Source: Trifolium pratense
Lineage: Eukaryota; Streptophyta; Magnoliopsida; Fabales; Fabaceae
Length of the DNA stretch: 64,000 nt
Reading direction: 5' to 3'
Assembly: GCF_020283565.1 (NCBI RefSeq)
Contig: NC_060063.1
Location: forward strand, 50,087,726-50,151,725
The notes beneath the pieces were generated by a model that was not told the origin of the DNA, did no database searches, and worked only from the letters and a program-made list of their open reading frames with translations. A program made the translations under genes and the position numbers. Position 1 is the first letter of the stretch. Every line of letters starts with the position of its first letter. This document shows positions 19,605-32,374 of the stretch, piece after piece.

Positions 19605-21187
19605 TTGTGAAACCATGAATCGGTTTGCTGTTTTATTACTGTTTTATTAATATGATTTTGAATCGGTATTAATAATAAGAACAACAAGGATTAATAAAAT
19701 TTGATTGATCGGTTTAAAATATATATGTGATATATATTTCTGATACGACGCATCAGTGTATGTGATACATTGATCGTGTCATTCATTCGAATGTTTGAGT
19801 GATTGGCGTTTAATTTGGATGATTGTGAGCGTGAGCTTCGGAACCGTTTATGGTGAAGCATCATATATCCGATCGTTCATCTAGAACTAGCAGTCCTGAA
19901 ACGTTTTGATGAATGGTGGTTGTATTAGGGTTTATAACAATACAAGTGTTGTGTTGTTATATAAACAGAACATATTGTTCATTGAAAGTTTTAAGTGATT
20001 GTCGTGAGCATGAATGATTGTGAGCGTGAGCTTCGGAACCGATAACTGGTGAAGCATCATATATCCAATCGTCTATGGTGAACAAAATCCTGAAACGTTT
20101 TGATGAATGATTACTGTAACAATACAAGGGTTGTGTCGTTATACAAACAGAGTACGGCTAGGGTTTGTATCTGAAGCATCAAGTGTTGGTGCGATTAGGA
20201 TTCATTGATGAAGTATTTTATTAATTGGACTAATATAATAATAATAAATTGTGTGTTTATTGTTATTAAAGTTGCATGATGAATGGTTATGGCCTTAGTT
20301 CTTTTTCGTTTTATTTGGGATTTTAAATACGGCCTGCGTGTCGTGCCTCTCTTATATTTTCTTGATGTAATTTCTTTTCTCATCTCACTCCCTCGTATGA
20401 ACACGAGTTTCTTGTAGTGATGTAATATAAGGTTAGCAAATAGGACAGGAAGGACATCAATGAAGATCTATCTTGGAGAAGTATAGGTCATTCTTAGATA
20501 TAGCATAGGTTCTCTCAATGGCTTGAGGGAACAATTACGCTAGGGGCCATAACCATATCATTTTATTATATTATGTATGTTGATGCATGTTATGAATGGA
20601 GTGACGTCATTGTATGTAAGCCGTGGTAAGGTGAGATCAAATTAATTATAAAAGCCCTCAAAGGAATTAATATTAAGTTTTATTGCTTTCCAACGAATAG
20701 CGCCCTTCAAGATCAATATCGATCAATGTAGGTTTTGCCAACGCGAAGTGCATTGTCAATATTGATAAGTTGCGGTGAGGTAATTTATTTATCCGATCGC
20801 TATTTAATGGGTCTAACTTAACTAAAGAAAGTATAATAAGATTATATAACTTTAGAAGCAAGTATTGGGTTATTCCATGTGATGGATTAGAATAAGTGTT
20901 ATTCACCCAATAGAAAGGATATGAGAGTTGTATGAGATACAATTGGAAAGGAGTTTCCTACCTAAATAACTAAGTTTTGTGTAATCAGCCCAACGCTGAC
21001 TTAAAACGAAGTGAAATATGGATCTCATTCTCACTAGAAAATCTTCCAACGGGATTTTCCGAATCAAATGTCGAGGGTCATTTGTTTTGAGTAAAATAGT
21101 GAGAGACATGTTTAATTAAAGGCCTAATTAAATGTGTATTAAAATTGTTCAATACTTATATTTTCACTTTTATAATTGTAGATCACC
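19605..21187 (+). other. Angela untranslated leader with an internal duplication
   Basis: About 1.58 kb between PBS and gag without a convincing ORF. A block that includes GTGAGCGTGAGCTTCGGAAC, GTGAAGCATCATATATCC and TCCTGAAACGTTTTGATGAA occurs twice, at about 19824-19915 and 20014-20108. Array leaders carry it once. Long leaders are normal in BARE1/Angela elements and may hold packaging and dimerisation signals. Confidence 0.75.
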
Positions 21188-24100
21188 ATGTCAAACACCA
21201 ATACTTCGAACAACATTTTGCGAAGCATTCTTGACAAAGAGAAATTGTCTGGGACAAATTTTCTTGATTGGCATCGTAACTTGAGGATAGTCCTCATGCA
21301 CGAGAAAAAGCTGTATGCTATTGAGGAACCCCAACCTAACCCTGAGGATGAACCTGCCGCCAATGCTCCAAAGGCACAAAGGGATGCTTATCAGAAGCGT
21401 CTTGATGATGCCATGGATGCAAAGTGCCTCATGCTGGCTACCATGACCTCTGAGCTTCAGAAGCAACATGAGGACATGAATGCGTTCGATATGATCGAAC
21501 ACTTGAAAACGCTCTATCAAGAGCAAGCCAGGATTGAGAGGTTTGAGGTTTCCAAAGCCCTGTTTTCAGCCAAGCTATCTGAGGGATCTCTAGTAAGTCC
21601 ACATGTGCTCAAGATGATTGGGTACGTGGGGAACTTAGAAAAATTGGGATTTCCACTTGGAAATGAGCTTGCAACTGATCTGATCTTGCAATCGTTGCCG
21701 GAGAGTTTTAATCAGTTTGTTCTGAACTTCACCATGTCGGACATGGAGAAGACTCTGCCACAACTGCTAGGCATGTTGAGGCAAGCTGAGCAGAATATGA
21801 AAACAAAAGGGAAGTCCAACCATGTTCTTATGATTGGCAATGGAAACAAAGGGAAGGGCAACAAAGGGAAGGGAGTCAAAGGGAAGGGCAAGGAAGTTGC
21901 CAAACCCAAACCCACCCCTAAAGCCTTGAAGCCCACTGGGGGAGTTGCAAAGGAGGGTAGGTGCTTCCACTGTAACAAGACTGGACATTGGAAGAGGAAC
22001 TGCCCAAAATACCTGGAAGATAAAAGGAATGGAGTAGAGAGCTCTAATTCAGCAGGTATCTTTGTTATTGAAATTAATTTATCTACTTCTTCTACATGGG
22101 TATTAGATACCGGATGTGGTTCTCACATTTGTACTAATGTGCAGGGGCTGCAAAGGAGTAGAGGATTGGCTAAAGGTGAAGTCGACCTACGAGTGGGAAA
22201 TGGAGCAAGAGTTGCCGCATTAGCTGTAGGAGTTTATAATTTGACTTTACCTTCTGGTTTAATAATACAGTTAGAGAACTGTTTTTATGTACCTGCCATT
22301 AGCAGGAATATTATTTCTGTTTCTTGTTTGGATAAACTTGGTTTTTCATTTACAATAAAGAACAATTGTTGCTCCATTTATTTAAATGATATTTTTTATG
22401 CCACAGCACAAATGAGTAATGGATTATATATTCTTGATCTTGAAATGCCAATATATAACATTGATACAAAAAGGATTAAACCTAATGAGTTAAATCCTAC
22501 ATACCTTTGGCACTGTCGTTTAGGCCATATAAATGAGAAACGCATTTCCAAGCTCCATAAAGATGGGCTCTTGGATTCATTTGATTATGAATCTTTTGAA
22601 ACATGCAGATCTTGCTTATTGGGAAAAATGACAAAGACCCCATTCACTGGTAAAGGTGAAAGGGCAAGTGATCTTTTGGCTCTCATACATACTGATGTAT
22701 GTGGACCATTGAACACACATGCTAGAGGAGGTTTTCAATACTTCATCACATTTACTGATGACTACAGTAGATATGGATATGTGTATCTAATGAAACACAA
22801 ATCCGAATCCTTTGAAAAGTTCAAAGAATTTAAAAATGAAGTACAAAACCAACTAGGAAAGAAAATCAAAATCCTTCGATCAGATCGAGGAGGTGAGTAT
22901 TTAAGCCTAGAGTTTGATGACCATCTAAAAGAGTGTGGGATCTTATCCCAACTCACTCCTCCTGGAACACCACAATGGAATGGTGTGTCTGAGAGAAGAA
23001 ACCGAACCTTGTTGGACATGGTGCGGTCTATGATGAGTCACGCTGATCTTCCAAACTCCTTTTGGGGACACGCCCTATTAACGGCAGCTTATACACTTAA
23101 CCGTGTTCCTTCTAAAACGGTTGAAAAGACACCATATGAGATATGGAGTGGCAAGAAACCACATATGTCTTACTTAAAGATTTGGGGTTGCGAAGTTTAT
23201 GTAAAACGTCAAATTTCTACTAAACTTGAACCTAAATCTGACAAGTGCTTCTTTGTGGGATATCCAAAAGAGACAAAAGGATATCACTTCTACAATCCTT
23301 CTGAGGGCAAAGTGTTTGTCGCTCGAACAGGAGTATTCCTAGAAAAGGACTTTGTTTCCAAAGGAATCAGTGGGAGGAAAGTAGATCTTGAAGAAATTCA
23401 CGATCCACAAGGTAGTGACACACCAATGGAGGAACAAGAGCAGGATGCACAAGATGTTGTGACAGAAAATCCTGCTCATGTAACACAAGAACCACGTAGG
23501 TCCAACAGGATACGTCAAGAACCTGAAAGATATGGATATTTCATATCGGAACAAGGTGATGTATTACTCATGGATCAAAATGAGCCTGTGACTTACCAAG
23601 AGGCCATCACTGGCCCTGAATCTGAGAAGTGGCTTGAAGCCATGAAATCTGAAATGGATTCCATGTACACAAATCAAGTTTGGAACTTGGTGGAAGCTCC
23701 TGATGGGATTAAACCCATAGGATGCAAGTGGGTCTTCAAGATGAAGACTGACATGGATGGAAAGGTACAGACCTACAAAGCGCGATTGGTTGCTAAAGGT
23801 TTCAAACAAATTCATGGGGTAGACTATGATGAAACATTTTCACCAGTTGCGATGATCAAATCCATTCGGATCTTACTTGCCATCGCTGCATACTATGATT
23901 ATGAAATCTGGCAGATGGATGTAAAAACTGCCTTCCTTAATGGGAGTCTCCTTGAGGATGTGTATATGACACAACCTGAAGGCTTTTGCAGCCAAAAAGA
24001 TATGCAAATTACAGCGATCAATCTACGGATTGAAGCAAGCTTCCAGAAGTTGGAATCTTCGTTTTGATGAAACTGTAAAACAGTACGGATTCATTCAAAA

Positions 24101-25151
24101 TGAAGATGAGCCTTGTGTTTACAAGAAGGTTAGTGGGAGCGTAGTCGCATTCCTAGTATTATATGTAGATGACATATTACTAATAGGAAACGACATCCCT
24201 ACCTTGCAACAAATTAAAACTTGGTTAGGGAATTGCTTTTCTATGAAAGATCTGGGTGAAGCAGCCTATATATTAGGAATAAGAATCTATAGAGATAGAT
24301 CACAAAAACTGCTTGGCCTGAGCCAGAGTACATACATAGATAAAGTGTTAAGACGCTTTAATATGCATGATTCCAAGAAAGGATTCATTCCTATGCAACA
24401 TGGCCTATGTCTTTCAAAGACACAGTCTCCTTCATCTAAAGAAGAAAGAGACCGCATGAGTAAGATCCCTTATGCATCGGCTATAGGATCTATCATGTAT
24501 GCCATGATATGTACTCGACCAGATGTTTCATATGCCTTAAGCGCAACAAGCCGTTATCAGTCTGATCCTGGTGAGGCTCATTGGGTGGCTGTCAAGAACA
24601 TCCTTAAATACTTAAGGAGGACTAAAGACTCATTCCTAATATATGGAGGCCAAGAAGAGCTAAATGTAATTGGTTACACTGATGCTAGCTTCCAAACAGA
24701 TAGGGATGACTTTAGGTCGCAATCAGGTTATGTGTTTTGCATAAATGGTGGCGCTGTGAGCTGGAAGAGTTCGAAGCAAGATACAGTTGCTGATTCTACA
24801 ACCGAAGCTGAGTACATCGCTGCATCAAATGCAGCAAAGGAAGCTGTTTGGATAAAGAAGTTCATTACTGAACTTGGCATATTCCCTAGCATTGTGGATC
24901 CCATTGAATTATTTTGTGACAACAATGGTGCAATCGCACAAGCTAAGGAACCTAGATCTCACCAAAAGTCCAAACACATACTCAGGCGCTATCATCTTAT
25001 TCGAGAAATAATTGATAGAGGAGATGTGAAAATATGCAGAGTACCAACACTTGACAATGCTGCTGATCCACTTACAAAGCCTCTTGCTCAGCCGAAGCAT
25101 GAGGGCCACACTAGGGGCATAGGTATTAGGAGTATGCCTGATTGGCTCTAG
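21188..25151 (+). pseudogene. gag-pol: gag-pol polyprotein of Angela copy, frameshifted in RT
   Basis: A single frame runs from the ATG at 21188. Gag includes the N-terminal LSGTNFLDWHRNLRI and a zinc knuckle CFHCNKTGHWKRNC near residues 259-272. Protease has LDTGCGSH near 305. The integrase has a zinc region near 440-480 (CRLGH, CRSCLLGK) and a core with HTDVCGP, RSDRGGEY and TPQWNGVSERRNRT. RT starts near 830. After 23990, 11 nt present in the copy at 1-3091 are missing, so the first frame ends at 24067. The correct frame resumes from about 23993 and runs to 25151 with YVDDILLIG at about 24161-24187, RNase H (GYTDASFQTD) and the closing DPLTKPL. Confidence 0.95.
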
Positions 25152-25155
25152 TGCT

Positions 25156-25165
25156 AGTGGGAGAT
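25156..25165 (+). promoter_or_regulatory. Polypurine tract, full-length Angela copy
   Basis: GTGGGAGATT directly before the 3' LTR, as in the left copy. Confidence 0.75.
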
Positions 25166-26474
25166 TGTTGGTGTAAGCCCTAGAGGCCAATTATCTATAA
25201 TTGAATAATAAATGTATTGAATAATTTACTTATCAAATAAAAGGCTTTTTCTTTATTAATTTTATATATGTTAAAATGATAAAGTCCCTAGAATAGTCAG
25301 TTCACTTATGGAACGTTAAGTATGACTTAATCGTGAGATTCCATTAAATATAAGAACACTATTCTTAAACATATCCATAGTCAAGTTTTATTGTGAAATG
25401 GGATAACGATAAAGCATAAAGACTATTATGTTGGTAGACTGATGATCATATCTCACTGATCATGGATAATGAGTTATCAAGTCTTCACATAGATATAAAT
25501 GTTAAGGGTAACTTTATATCGGATTGACCCACCATGAGAATACTACATAGAGTGTTATGAAATGTCATAAGTTTTCTCATAGTGATAAAAGGTGTATTCC
25601 ACCCTTCGACCTGAAACCACTATGTACCCTAGATGCAGGAGTGTAATACCTTGTTGTCATTCAAACGTTATCCGTAACTGGATAATTATAAAGATGGTTG
25701 ATGGGTATCCCACGAATCATGCTGAGGGACATGAGTGACCTAGATGGAATTTGTCCCTCCTACATAACGGGAGATATGTCTATGGGCCCAATATTGAACT
25801 AGACAAGGATGACATACTATGCCTTGTGTTCAATATAGACATGAGGACAAAAGGGTAATTGTGCACAAGATATTTATCACGGAAAGGTTAGTCAGATCAC
25901 GTGACATTCCTATGACTTGGGTAACAGTGATGTGTTGCTAGATACCGCTCACTGTTTATAATATTACGATTAATATTATTGCCAACGTCATAAGAACCTA
26001 CAGGGTCACACACATAAGGACAGTTAAGAAGGGAAAAATAAGTAAGACTTATTGTGGGGGTGCAGTTAGTGAAAAACGGTTATTGGGCTTGAGAAGCCCA
26101 ATTTCGTGTAAACTAAAGACCTCATAAGAAACTCTATAAATAGAGCCTTATGAAGTTCAGAAGTTACACTTTTGAAACCCTAACTGAGTTTAGAAAAATT
26201 CTGAATTTATCTAAACCCTAAACCGCACAAAATTCCCTCATCCTTCATCCAAGAACAGCTAGCACTGTGAGATCGAAGGTTCCTGTTCGTGTGGACTAAG
26301 TGGAGGTGCTGCGAGTGCGGTGCTTGTGATCGATAAAGGCGGCCACAGATTTGTTCTTCAAAGGTAATATTCTAGACCTGATCATGCTCATTCACAAGAA
26401 TCCATTGATGGGAAATCGTAATCTTAAAATTCCGCTGCGTTTATAAAAGTGTTTCATAAAACGATTTTCCAACA
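25166..26474 (+). repeat. 3' LTR of full-length Angela copy (1309 bp)
   Basis: Same length as the 5' LTR and no difference seen by eye. TATA box at 26135-26142. Followed by the target duplication GCCAG. Confidence 0.96.
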
Positions 26475-27604
26475 GCCAGTCCACACGAACAGTTTTCGTT
26501 CACCTCTTAGTGCTAGCTGCAAGACGACGGTAGAGGGAGATTTAGTGCGATTTGGGTTTTAGAGAATTTTAGGGTTTCTCTAAAATTCGGATTATGTGTG
26601 TAACACCAGACTAAATTGCATAAGGCTCTATTTATAGAGCTTCTTATGTTGTCTTCAGGCCAAAGCGGTTATTGGACTTTGCAAGCCCAATAACCTACTA
26701 TTACTAATCGCACCCCACTAATAAGTCATACTTATTTCTCCCGTCATTAACTGTCCTTTTGTGTGTGACCCTGTAGGTTCCTATGACGTTGGCAATAGTA
26801 TTAATCTCAATATTAAACAGTGAGCGGTATCTATCAACACATCACTGCTACCCAAGTCACAAGAATGTCACGTGAACTGACAAACCTTTCCGTGATAAAT
26901 ATCTTGTGTATAATTACCCTTTTACCCTTATGTCTATATTGAACACAAGGCATAGTATGTCACCCTTGCTAAGTTCAATATTGGGCCCATAGACATATCT
27001 CCTGTTATGTAGGAGGGGCAAATTCCATCTAGGTCACTCATGTCCCTCAGCATGATTCGTGGAATACCCATCAACCAACTTTATAATCATCCTGTTACGG
27101 ATAACGTTTGAATGGCAACAAGGTAATACACTCCCACATCTAGGGTACATAGTGATTTCAGGTCGAAGGGTGGAATACACCACTTATCACTATGAGAATA
27201 TCTTATGACATTTCATAACACGCTATGTAGTATTCTCACGGTGGGTCAATCCGATACAAATGTTACCCTTAACATTTATATCTATGTGAAGACTTGATAA
27301 CTCTTTATCTATGATCCGTGAGATGTGACCATCAGTCTACCAACATAATAGCCTCTATGCTTTAATGTTATCCCATTCCACTTTAAAGCTTGACTACGGA
27401 TGCTTCAAGAATATTGTTCTTATGTTTAATGGATTCTCACGATTAAGTCATACTTAACGTTCCACTTAATGAACTAACTATTCTAGGGACTTTATTACTT
27501 TAACACATAAACATAATAAAGAAGAGCCTTTATTTAATAAATGAATTATTCAATACAAGTATCATGCAATCATAAATAATTGGCCTCTAGGGCTTACACC
27601 AACA
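26475..27604 (-). repeat. Array LTR1, main part
   Basis: Resumes the LTR interrupted at 18279. The minus-strand TATA box is at 26629-26636. It starts TGTTGGTGTAAGCCC on the minus strand at 27604, directly after the gag fragment. Allowing for the 5-bp duplication, the joined LTR is about 1297 bp. Confidence 0.93.
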
Positions 27605-27892
27605 TTCCTCATGTTGCTTCTGAAGCTCTGAGGTAATGGTAGCCAGCATGAGACATTTTGCATCCAAGGCATCATCAACACGCTTCTGATAAGCATCCCT
27701 TTGAGCCTTAGGAGCATTGGCAGCAGGTTCCTCCTCAGGGTTAGGCTGAGGTTCCTCTATAGCATACAGCTTTTTCTCGTGCATGAGGACTATCCTCAAG
27801 TTACGATGCCAATCGAGAAAATTTGTCCCAGACAATTTCTCTTTGTCAAGAATGCTTCGCATAATACTGTTTGATGTGCTGTTGTTTGTCAT
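27587..27892 (-). CDS. Truncated gag of array, copy 1 (101 aa)
   Basis: The first 96 residues correspond to the N-terminus of Angela Gag (LDKEKLSGTNFLDWHRNLRI), and the last five (CWCKP) are read from the start of the LTR. The zinc knuckle and all of pol are gone. The ATG follows a TATA-bearing LTR and leader in LTR2, so transcription is possible. Because the frame is conserved in all three visible copies, a short protein could be made. Recent amplification would also explain the conservation. Confidence 0.75.
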   Translation of the reverse strand: MTNNSTSNSIMRSILDKEKLSGTNFLDWHRNLRIVLMHEKKLYAIEEPQPNPEEEPAANAPKAQRDAYQKRVDDALDAKCLMLATITSELQKQHEECWCKP

Positions 27893-29355
27893 GATGATCT
27901 ACATTATAAGAAAGTGAAGATATAAGTATTAAATAATTTTAAGTCATATTTAATTAGGCCTTTAATTAAACATGCGCCTCCCACCATTTTACTCAAAACA
28001 AATGACCCTCGACATTTGATTCCGAAAATCCCGTTGGAAGATTTTCTAGTGGGAATGAGATCCATATTTTACTATGTTCTAAGTCAGCGTTGGACTGATT
28101 ACACAAAACATAGTTATTTTAGGTAGGAAACTCCTTTCCAATTGTATCTCATACAACTCTCATATCCTTTCCGTTGGGTGAATAACACTTATTCTAATCC
28201 ATCATATGGATTAACCCAACACTTGCTTCTAAAATCATATAATCATATTATATTTCTTTTAGTTAAGTTAGACCCAATGAATAACAATCAGGTAAACTGG
28301 TTACCTCACCGCAACTTATCAATATAGACAATGCACTTTACGTTGGCAAAACCTACATTGATCGATATTGATCTTGAAGGGTGCTATTCTTTGGAAAGCA
28401 TAAAACTTAATATAGATTCTTTTGAGGGTTTTTATTTAATTAGATCTCACCTCACCACGGCTTACATATAATAACGTCACTCCAATCATAACATGCATCA
28501 ACATACATAATATAATAAAATGATATGGTTATGGCCCCTTGCGAAATTTTGTTCCCTCAAGCCAATGAGAGAACCTATGCTATTCCTAAGAACGATCTAT
28601 GCTTCTCCAAGTTAGATCTCCATGTCTGTCCTTCATGTCCTGTTTACTAATCTTATATTACATTACTATAAGAATACTCGCGTTACATGCGAGGGAGTAT
28701 GAGATGAGAAGAGAATTACATCAAGAGATATAAGAGAAGCACGACACGCAGGCCGTATTTAAAATCCCAAACAAAACAAAATAAAAGGACTAAGGCCATA
28801 ACCATTCATCATGCAATTCAATAACAACAAACACATAGTTATTATCATTAATTTAGCCCAATTAATAAAATACCATGATTGATCACTTTAATGAGCACAT
28901 CACTTGTACTCTGTTTCAGGATACAAACCCTAACTGCATCAACGTTTGACGCTCGGATATGAACCCTAGCCGTTTCTGTTTTCATAACAATATAACACTT
29001 ACATTGTTATGAACCCTAATACAACGGTCATACATCAAAACGTTTCAGGACTGCTAGTTCTAGATGAACGATCGGATATATGATGCTTCACCATAAACGG
29101 TTCCGAAGCTCACGCTCACAATCATCCAAATTAAACGCCAATCACTTAAACATTCGAATGGATGACACGATCAGTGTATCACATACACCGACGCGTCGTA
29201 TCAGAATTATATATCACATATATATTTTAAAACCGATCAATCAAATTTTATTAATCCTTGTTATTATTATTATTAATACCGATTCAAAACCATATTAATA
29301 AAACAGTAATAAGCAACAAACCGATTCATGGTTTCACAAGTGGCTCTGATACCAC
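27893..29355 (-). repeat. Array leader, unit 2
   Basis: Contains the PBS (TGGTATCAGAGCC on the minus strand, near 29340-29354) and about 1.45 kb of untranslated leader matching that of the full-length copy, with one copy of the block duplicated there. No further gene seen. Confidence 0.88.
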
Positions 29356-30654
29356 TTGAGGAAAATCGTATGTAAAACAGAGTGTAAAACGCAGCGGAAA
29401 TTAAAATTTTCCTACGATGGATCCTTGCGAATGGACATGATCAGGGTTTCGGTTATTACCTTTGAAGAACAATTCCTCGATTCTGAATTGATCACAAGGA
29501 CCGAACGATCGCAGCACCTCTAGCCAGTCCACACGAACAGTTTTCGTTCACCTCTTAGTGCTAGCTGCAAGACGACGGTAGAGGGAGATTTAGTGCGGTT
29601 TGGGTTTTAGAGAATTTTAGGGTTTCTCTAAAATTCGGATTATGTGTGTAACACCAGACTAAATTGCATAAGGCTCTATTTATAGAGCTTCTTATGTTGT
29701 CTTCAGGCCAAAGCGGTTATTGGACTTCGCAAGCCCAATAACCTACTATTACTAATCGCACCCCACTAATAAGTCATACTTATTTCTCCCGTCATTAACT
29801 GTCCTTATGTGTGTGACCCTGTAGGTTCCTATGACGTTGGCAATAGTATTAATCTCAATATTATAAACAGTGAGCGGTATCTAGCAACACATCACTGCTA
29901 CCCAAGCCACAAGAATGTCACGTGATCTGACAAACCTTTCCGTGATAAATATCTTGTGTATAATTACCCTTTTACCCTTATGTCTATATTGAACACAAGG
30001 CATAGTATGTCACCCTTGCTAAGTTCAATATTGGGCCCATAGACATATCTCCTGTTATGTAGGAGGGGCAAATTCCATCTAGGTCACTCATGTCCCTCAG
30101 CATGATTCGTGGAATACCCATCAACCAACTTTATAATCATCCTGTTACGGATAACGTTTGAATGGCAACAAGGTAATACACTCCCACATCTAGGGTACAT
30201 AGTGATTTCAGGTCGAAGGGTGGAATACACCACTTATCACTATGAGAATATCTTATGACATTTCATAACACACTATGTAGTATTCTCACGGTGGGTCAAT
30301 CCGATACAAATGTTACCCTTAACATTTATATCTATGTGAAGACTTGATAACTCTTTATCTATGATCCGTGAGATGTGACCATCAGTCTACCAACATAATA
30401 GCCTCTATGCTTTAATGTTATCCCATTTCACTTTAAAGCTTGACTACGGATGCTTCAAGAATATTGTTCTTATGTTTAATGGATTCTCACGATTAAGTCA
30501 TACTTAACGTTCCACTTAATGAACTAACTATTCTAGGGACTTTATTACTTTAACACATAAACATAATAAAGACGAGCCTTTATTTAATAAATGAATTATT
30601 CAATACAAGTATCATGCAATCATAAATAATTGGCCTCTAGGGCTTACACCAACA
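29356..30654 (-). repeat. Array LTR2 (1299 bp)
   Basis: Complete minus-strand LTR with TATA box at 29677-29684. Ends TCAA next to the PBS. Very close to LTR3 and LTR1. Confidence 0.93.
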
Positions 30655-30942
30655 TTCCTCATGTTGCTTCTGAAGCTCTGAGGTAATGGTAGCCAGCATG
30701 AGACATTTTGCATCCAAGGCATCATCAACACGCTTCTGATAAGCATCCCTTTGAGCCTTAGGAGCATTGGCAGCAGGTTCCTCCTCAGGGTTAGGCTGAG
30801 GTTCCTCTATAGCATACAGCTTTTTCTCGTGCATGAGGACTATCCTCAAGTTACGATGCCAATCGAGAAAATTTGTCCCAGACAATTTCTCTTTGTCAAG
30901 AATGCTTCGCATAATACTGTTTGATGTGCTGTTGTTTGTCAT
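30637..30942 (-). CDS. Truncated gag of array, copy 2 (101 aa)
   Basis: Predicted protein identical to the copy at 27587-27892. It also runs into the next LTR and ends CWCKP. Residues such as the RV in QKRVDDALD are shared with copy 1 but differ in copy 3. Confidence 0.75.
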   Translation of the reverse strand: MTNNSTSNSIMRSILDKEKLSGTNFLDWHRNLRIVLMHEKKLYAIEEPQPNPEEEPAANAPKAQRDAYQKRVDDALDAKCLMLATITSELQKQHEECWCKP

Positions 30943-32374
30943 GATGATCTACATTATAAGAAAGTGAAGATATAAGTATTAAATAATTTTAAGTCATATT
31001 TAATTAGGCCTTTAATTAAACATGCGCCTCCCACCATTTTACTCAAAACAAATGACCCTCGACATTTGATTCCGAAAATCCCGTTGGAAGATTTTCTAGT
31101 GGGAATGAGATCCATATTTTACTATGTTCTAAGTCAGCGTTGGACTGATTACACAAAACATAGTTATTTTAGGTAGGAAACTCCTTTCCAATTGTATCTC
31201 ATACAACTCTCATATCCTTTCCGTTGGGTGAATAACACTTATTCTAATCCATCATATGGATTAACCCAACACTTGCTTCTAAAATCATATAATCATATTA
31301 TATTTCTTTTAGTTAAGTTAGACCCAATGAATAACAATCAGGTAAACTGGTTATCTCACCGCAACTTATCAATATAGACAATGCACTTTACGTTGGCAAA
31401 ACCTACATTGATCGATATTGATCTTGAAGGGTGCTATTCTTTGGAAAGCATAAAACTTAATATAGATTCTTTTGAGGGTTTTTATTTAATTAGATCTCAC
31501 CTCACCACGGCTTACATATAATAACGTCACTCCAATCATAACATGCATCAACATACATAATATAATAAAATGATATGGTTATGACCCCTTGCGAAATTTT
31601 GTTCCCTCAAGCCAATGAGAGAACCTATGCTATTCCTAAGAACGATCTATGCTTCTCCAAGTTAGATCTCCATGTCTGTCCTTCATGTCCTGTTTACTAA
31701 TCTTATATTACATTACTATAAGAATACTCGCGTTACATGCGAGGGAGTATGAGATGAGAAGAGAATTACATCAAGAGATATAAGAGAAGCACGACACGCA
31801 GGCCGTATTTAAAATCCCAAACAAAACAAAATAAAAGGACTAAGGCCATAACCATTCATCATGCAATTCAATAACAACAAACACATAGTTATTATCATTA
31901 ATTTAGCCCAATTAATAAACACTTGTACTCTGTTTCAGGATACAAACCCTAACTGCATCAACGTTTGACGCTCGGATATGAACCCTAGCCGTTTCTGTTT
32001 TCATAACAATATAACACTTACATTGTTATGAACCCTAATACAACGGTCATACATCAAAACGTTTCAGGACTGCTAGTTCTAGATGAACGATCGGATATAT
32101 GATGCTTCACCATAAACGGTTCCGAAGCTCACGCTCACAATCATCCAAATTAAACGCCAATCACTTAAACATTCGAATGGATGACACGATCAGTGTATCA
32201 CATACACCGACGCGTCGTATCAGAATTATATATCACATATATATTTTAAAACCGATCAATCAAATTTTATTAATCCTTGTTATTATTATTATTAATACCG
32301 ATTCAAAACCATATTAATAAAACAGTAATAAGCAACAAACCGATTCATGGTTTCACAAGTGGCTCTGATACCAC
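30943..32374 (-). repeat. Array leader, unit 3, with 31-bp deletion
   Basis: Same leader as units 2 and 4, but 31 bp are missing near 31920, between AATTAATAAA and CACTTGTAC. This gives the middle unit its 3019-bp period. Confidence 0.88.

Larger units (their letters stand above)
18280..26474 (+). mobile_element. Full-length Angela-type Ty1/copia retrotransposon (8195 bp)
   Basis: Two 1309-bp LTRs in which no difference was seen by eye, a PBS, a long leader, gag-pol and a polypurine tract, all flanked by a perfect 5-bp duplication GCCAG (18275-18279 and 26475-26479). It inserted in opposite orientation into LTR1 of the array, a relative of itself. LTR identity means a very recent insertion, yet pol carries an 11-nt deletion. 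Confidence 0.97.
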
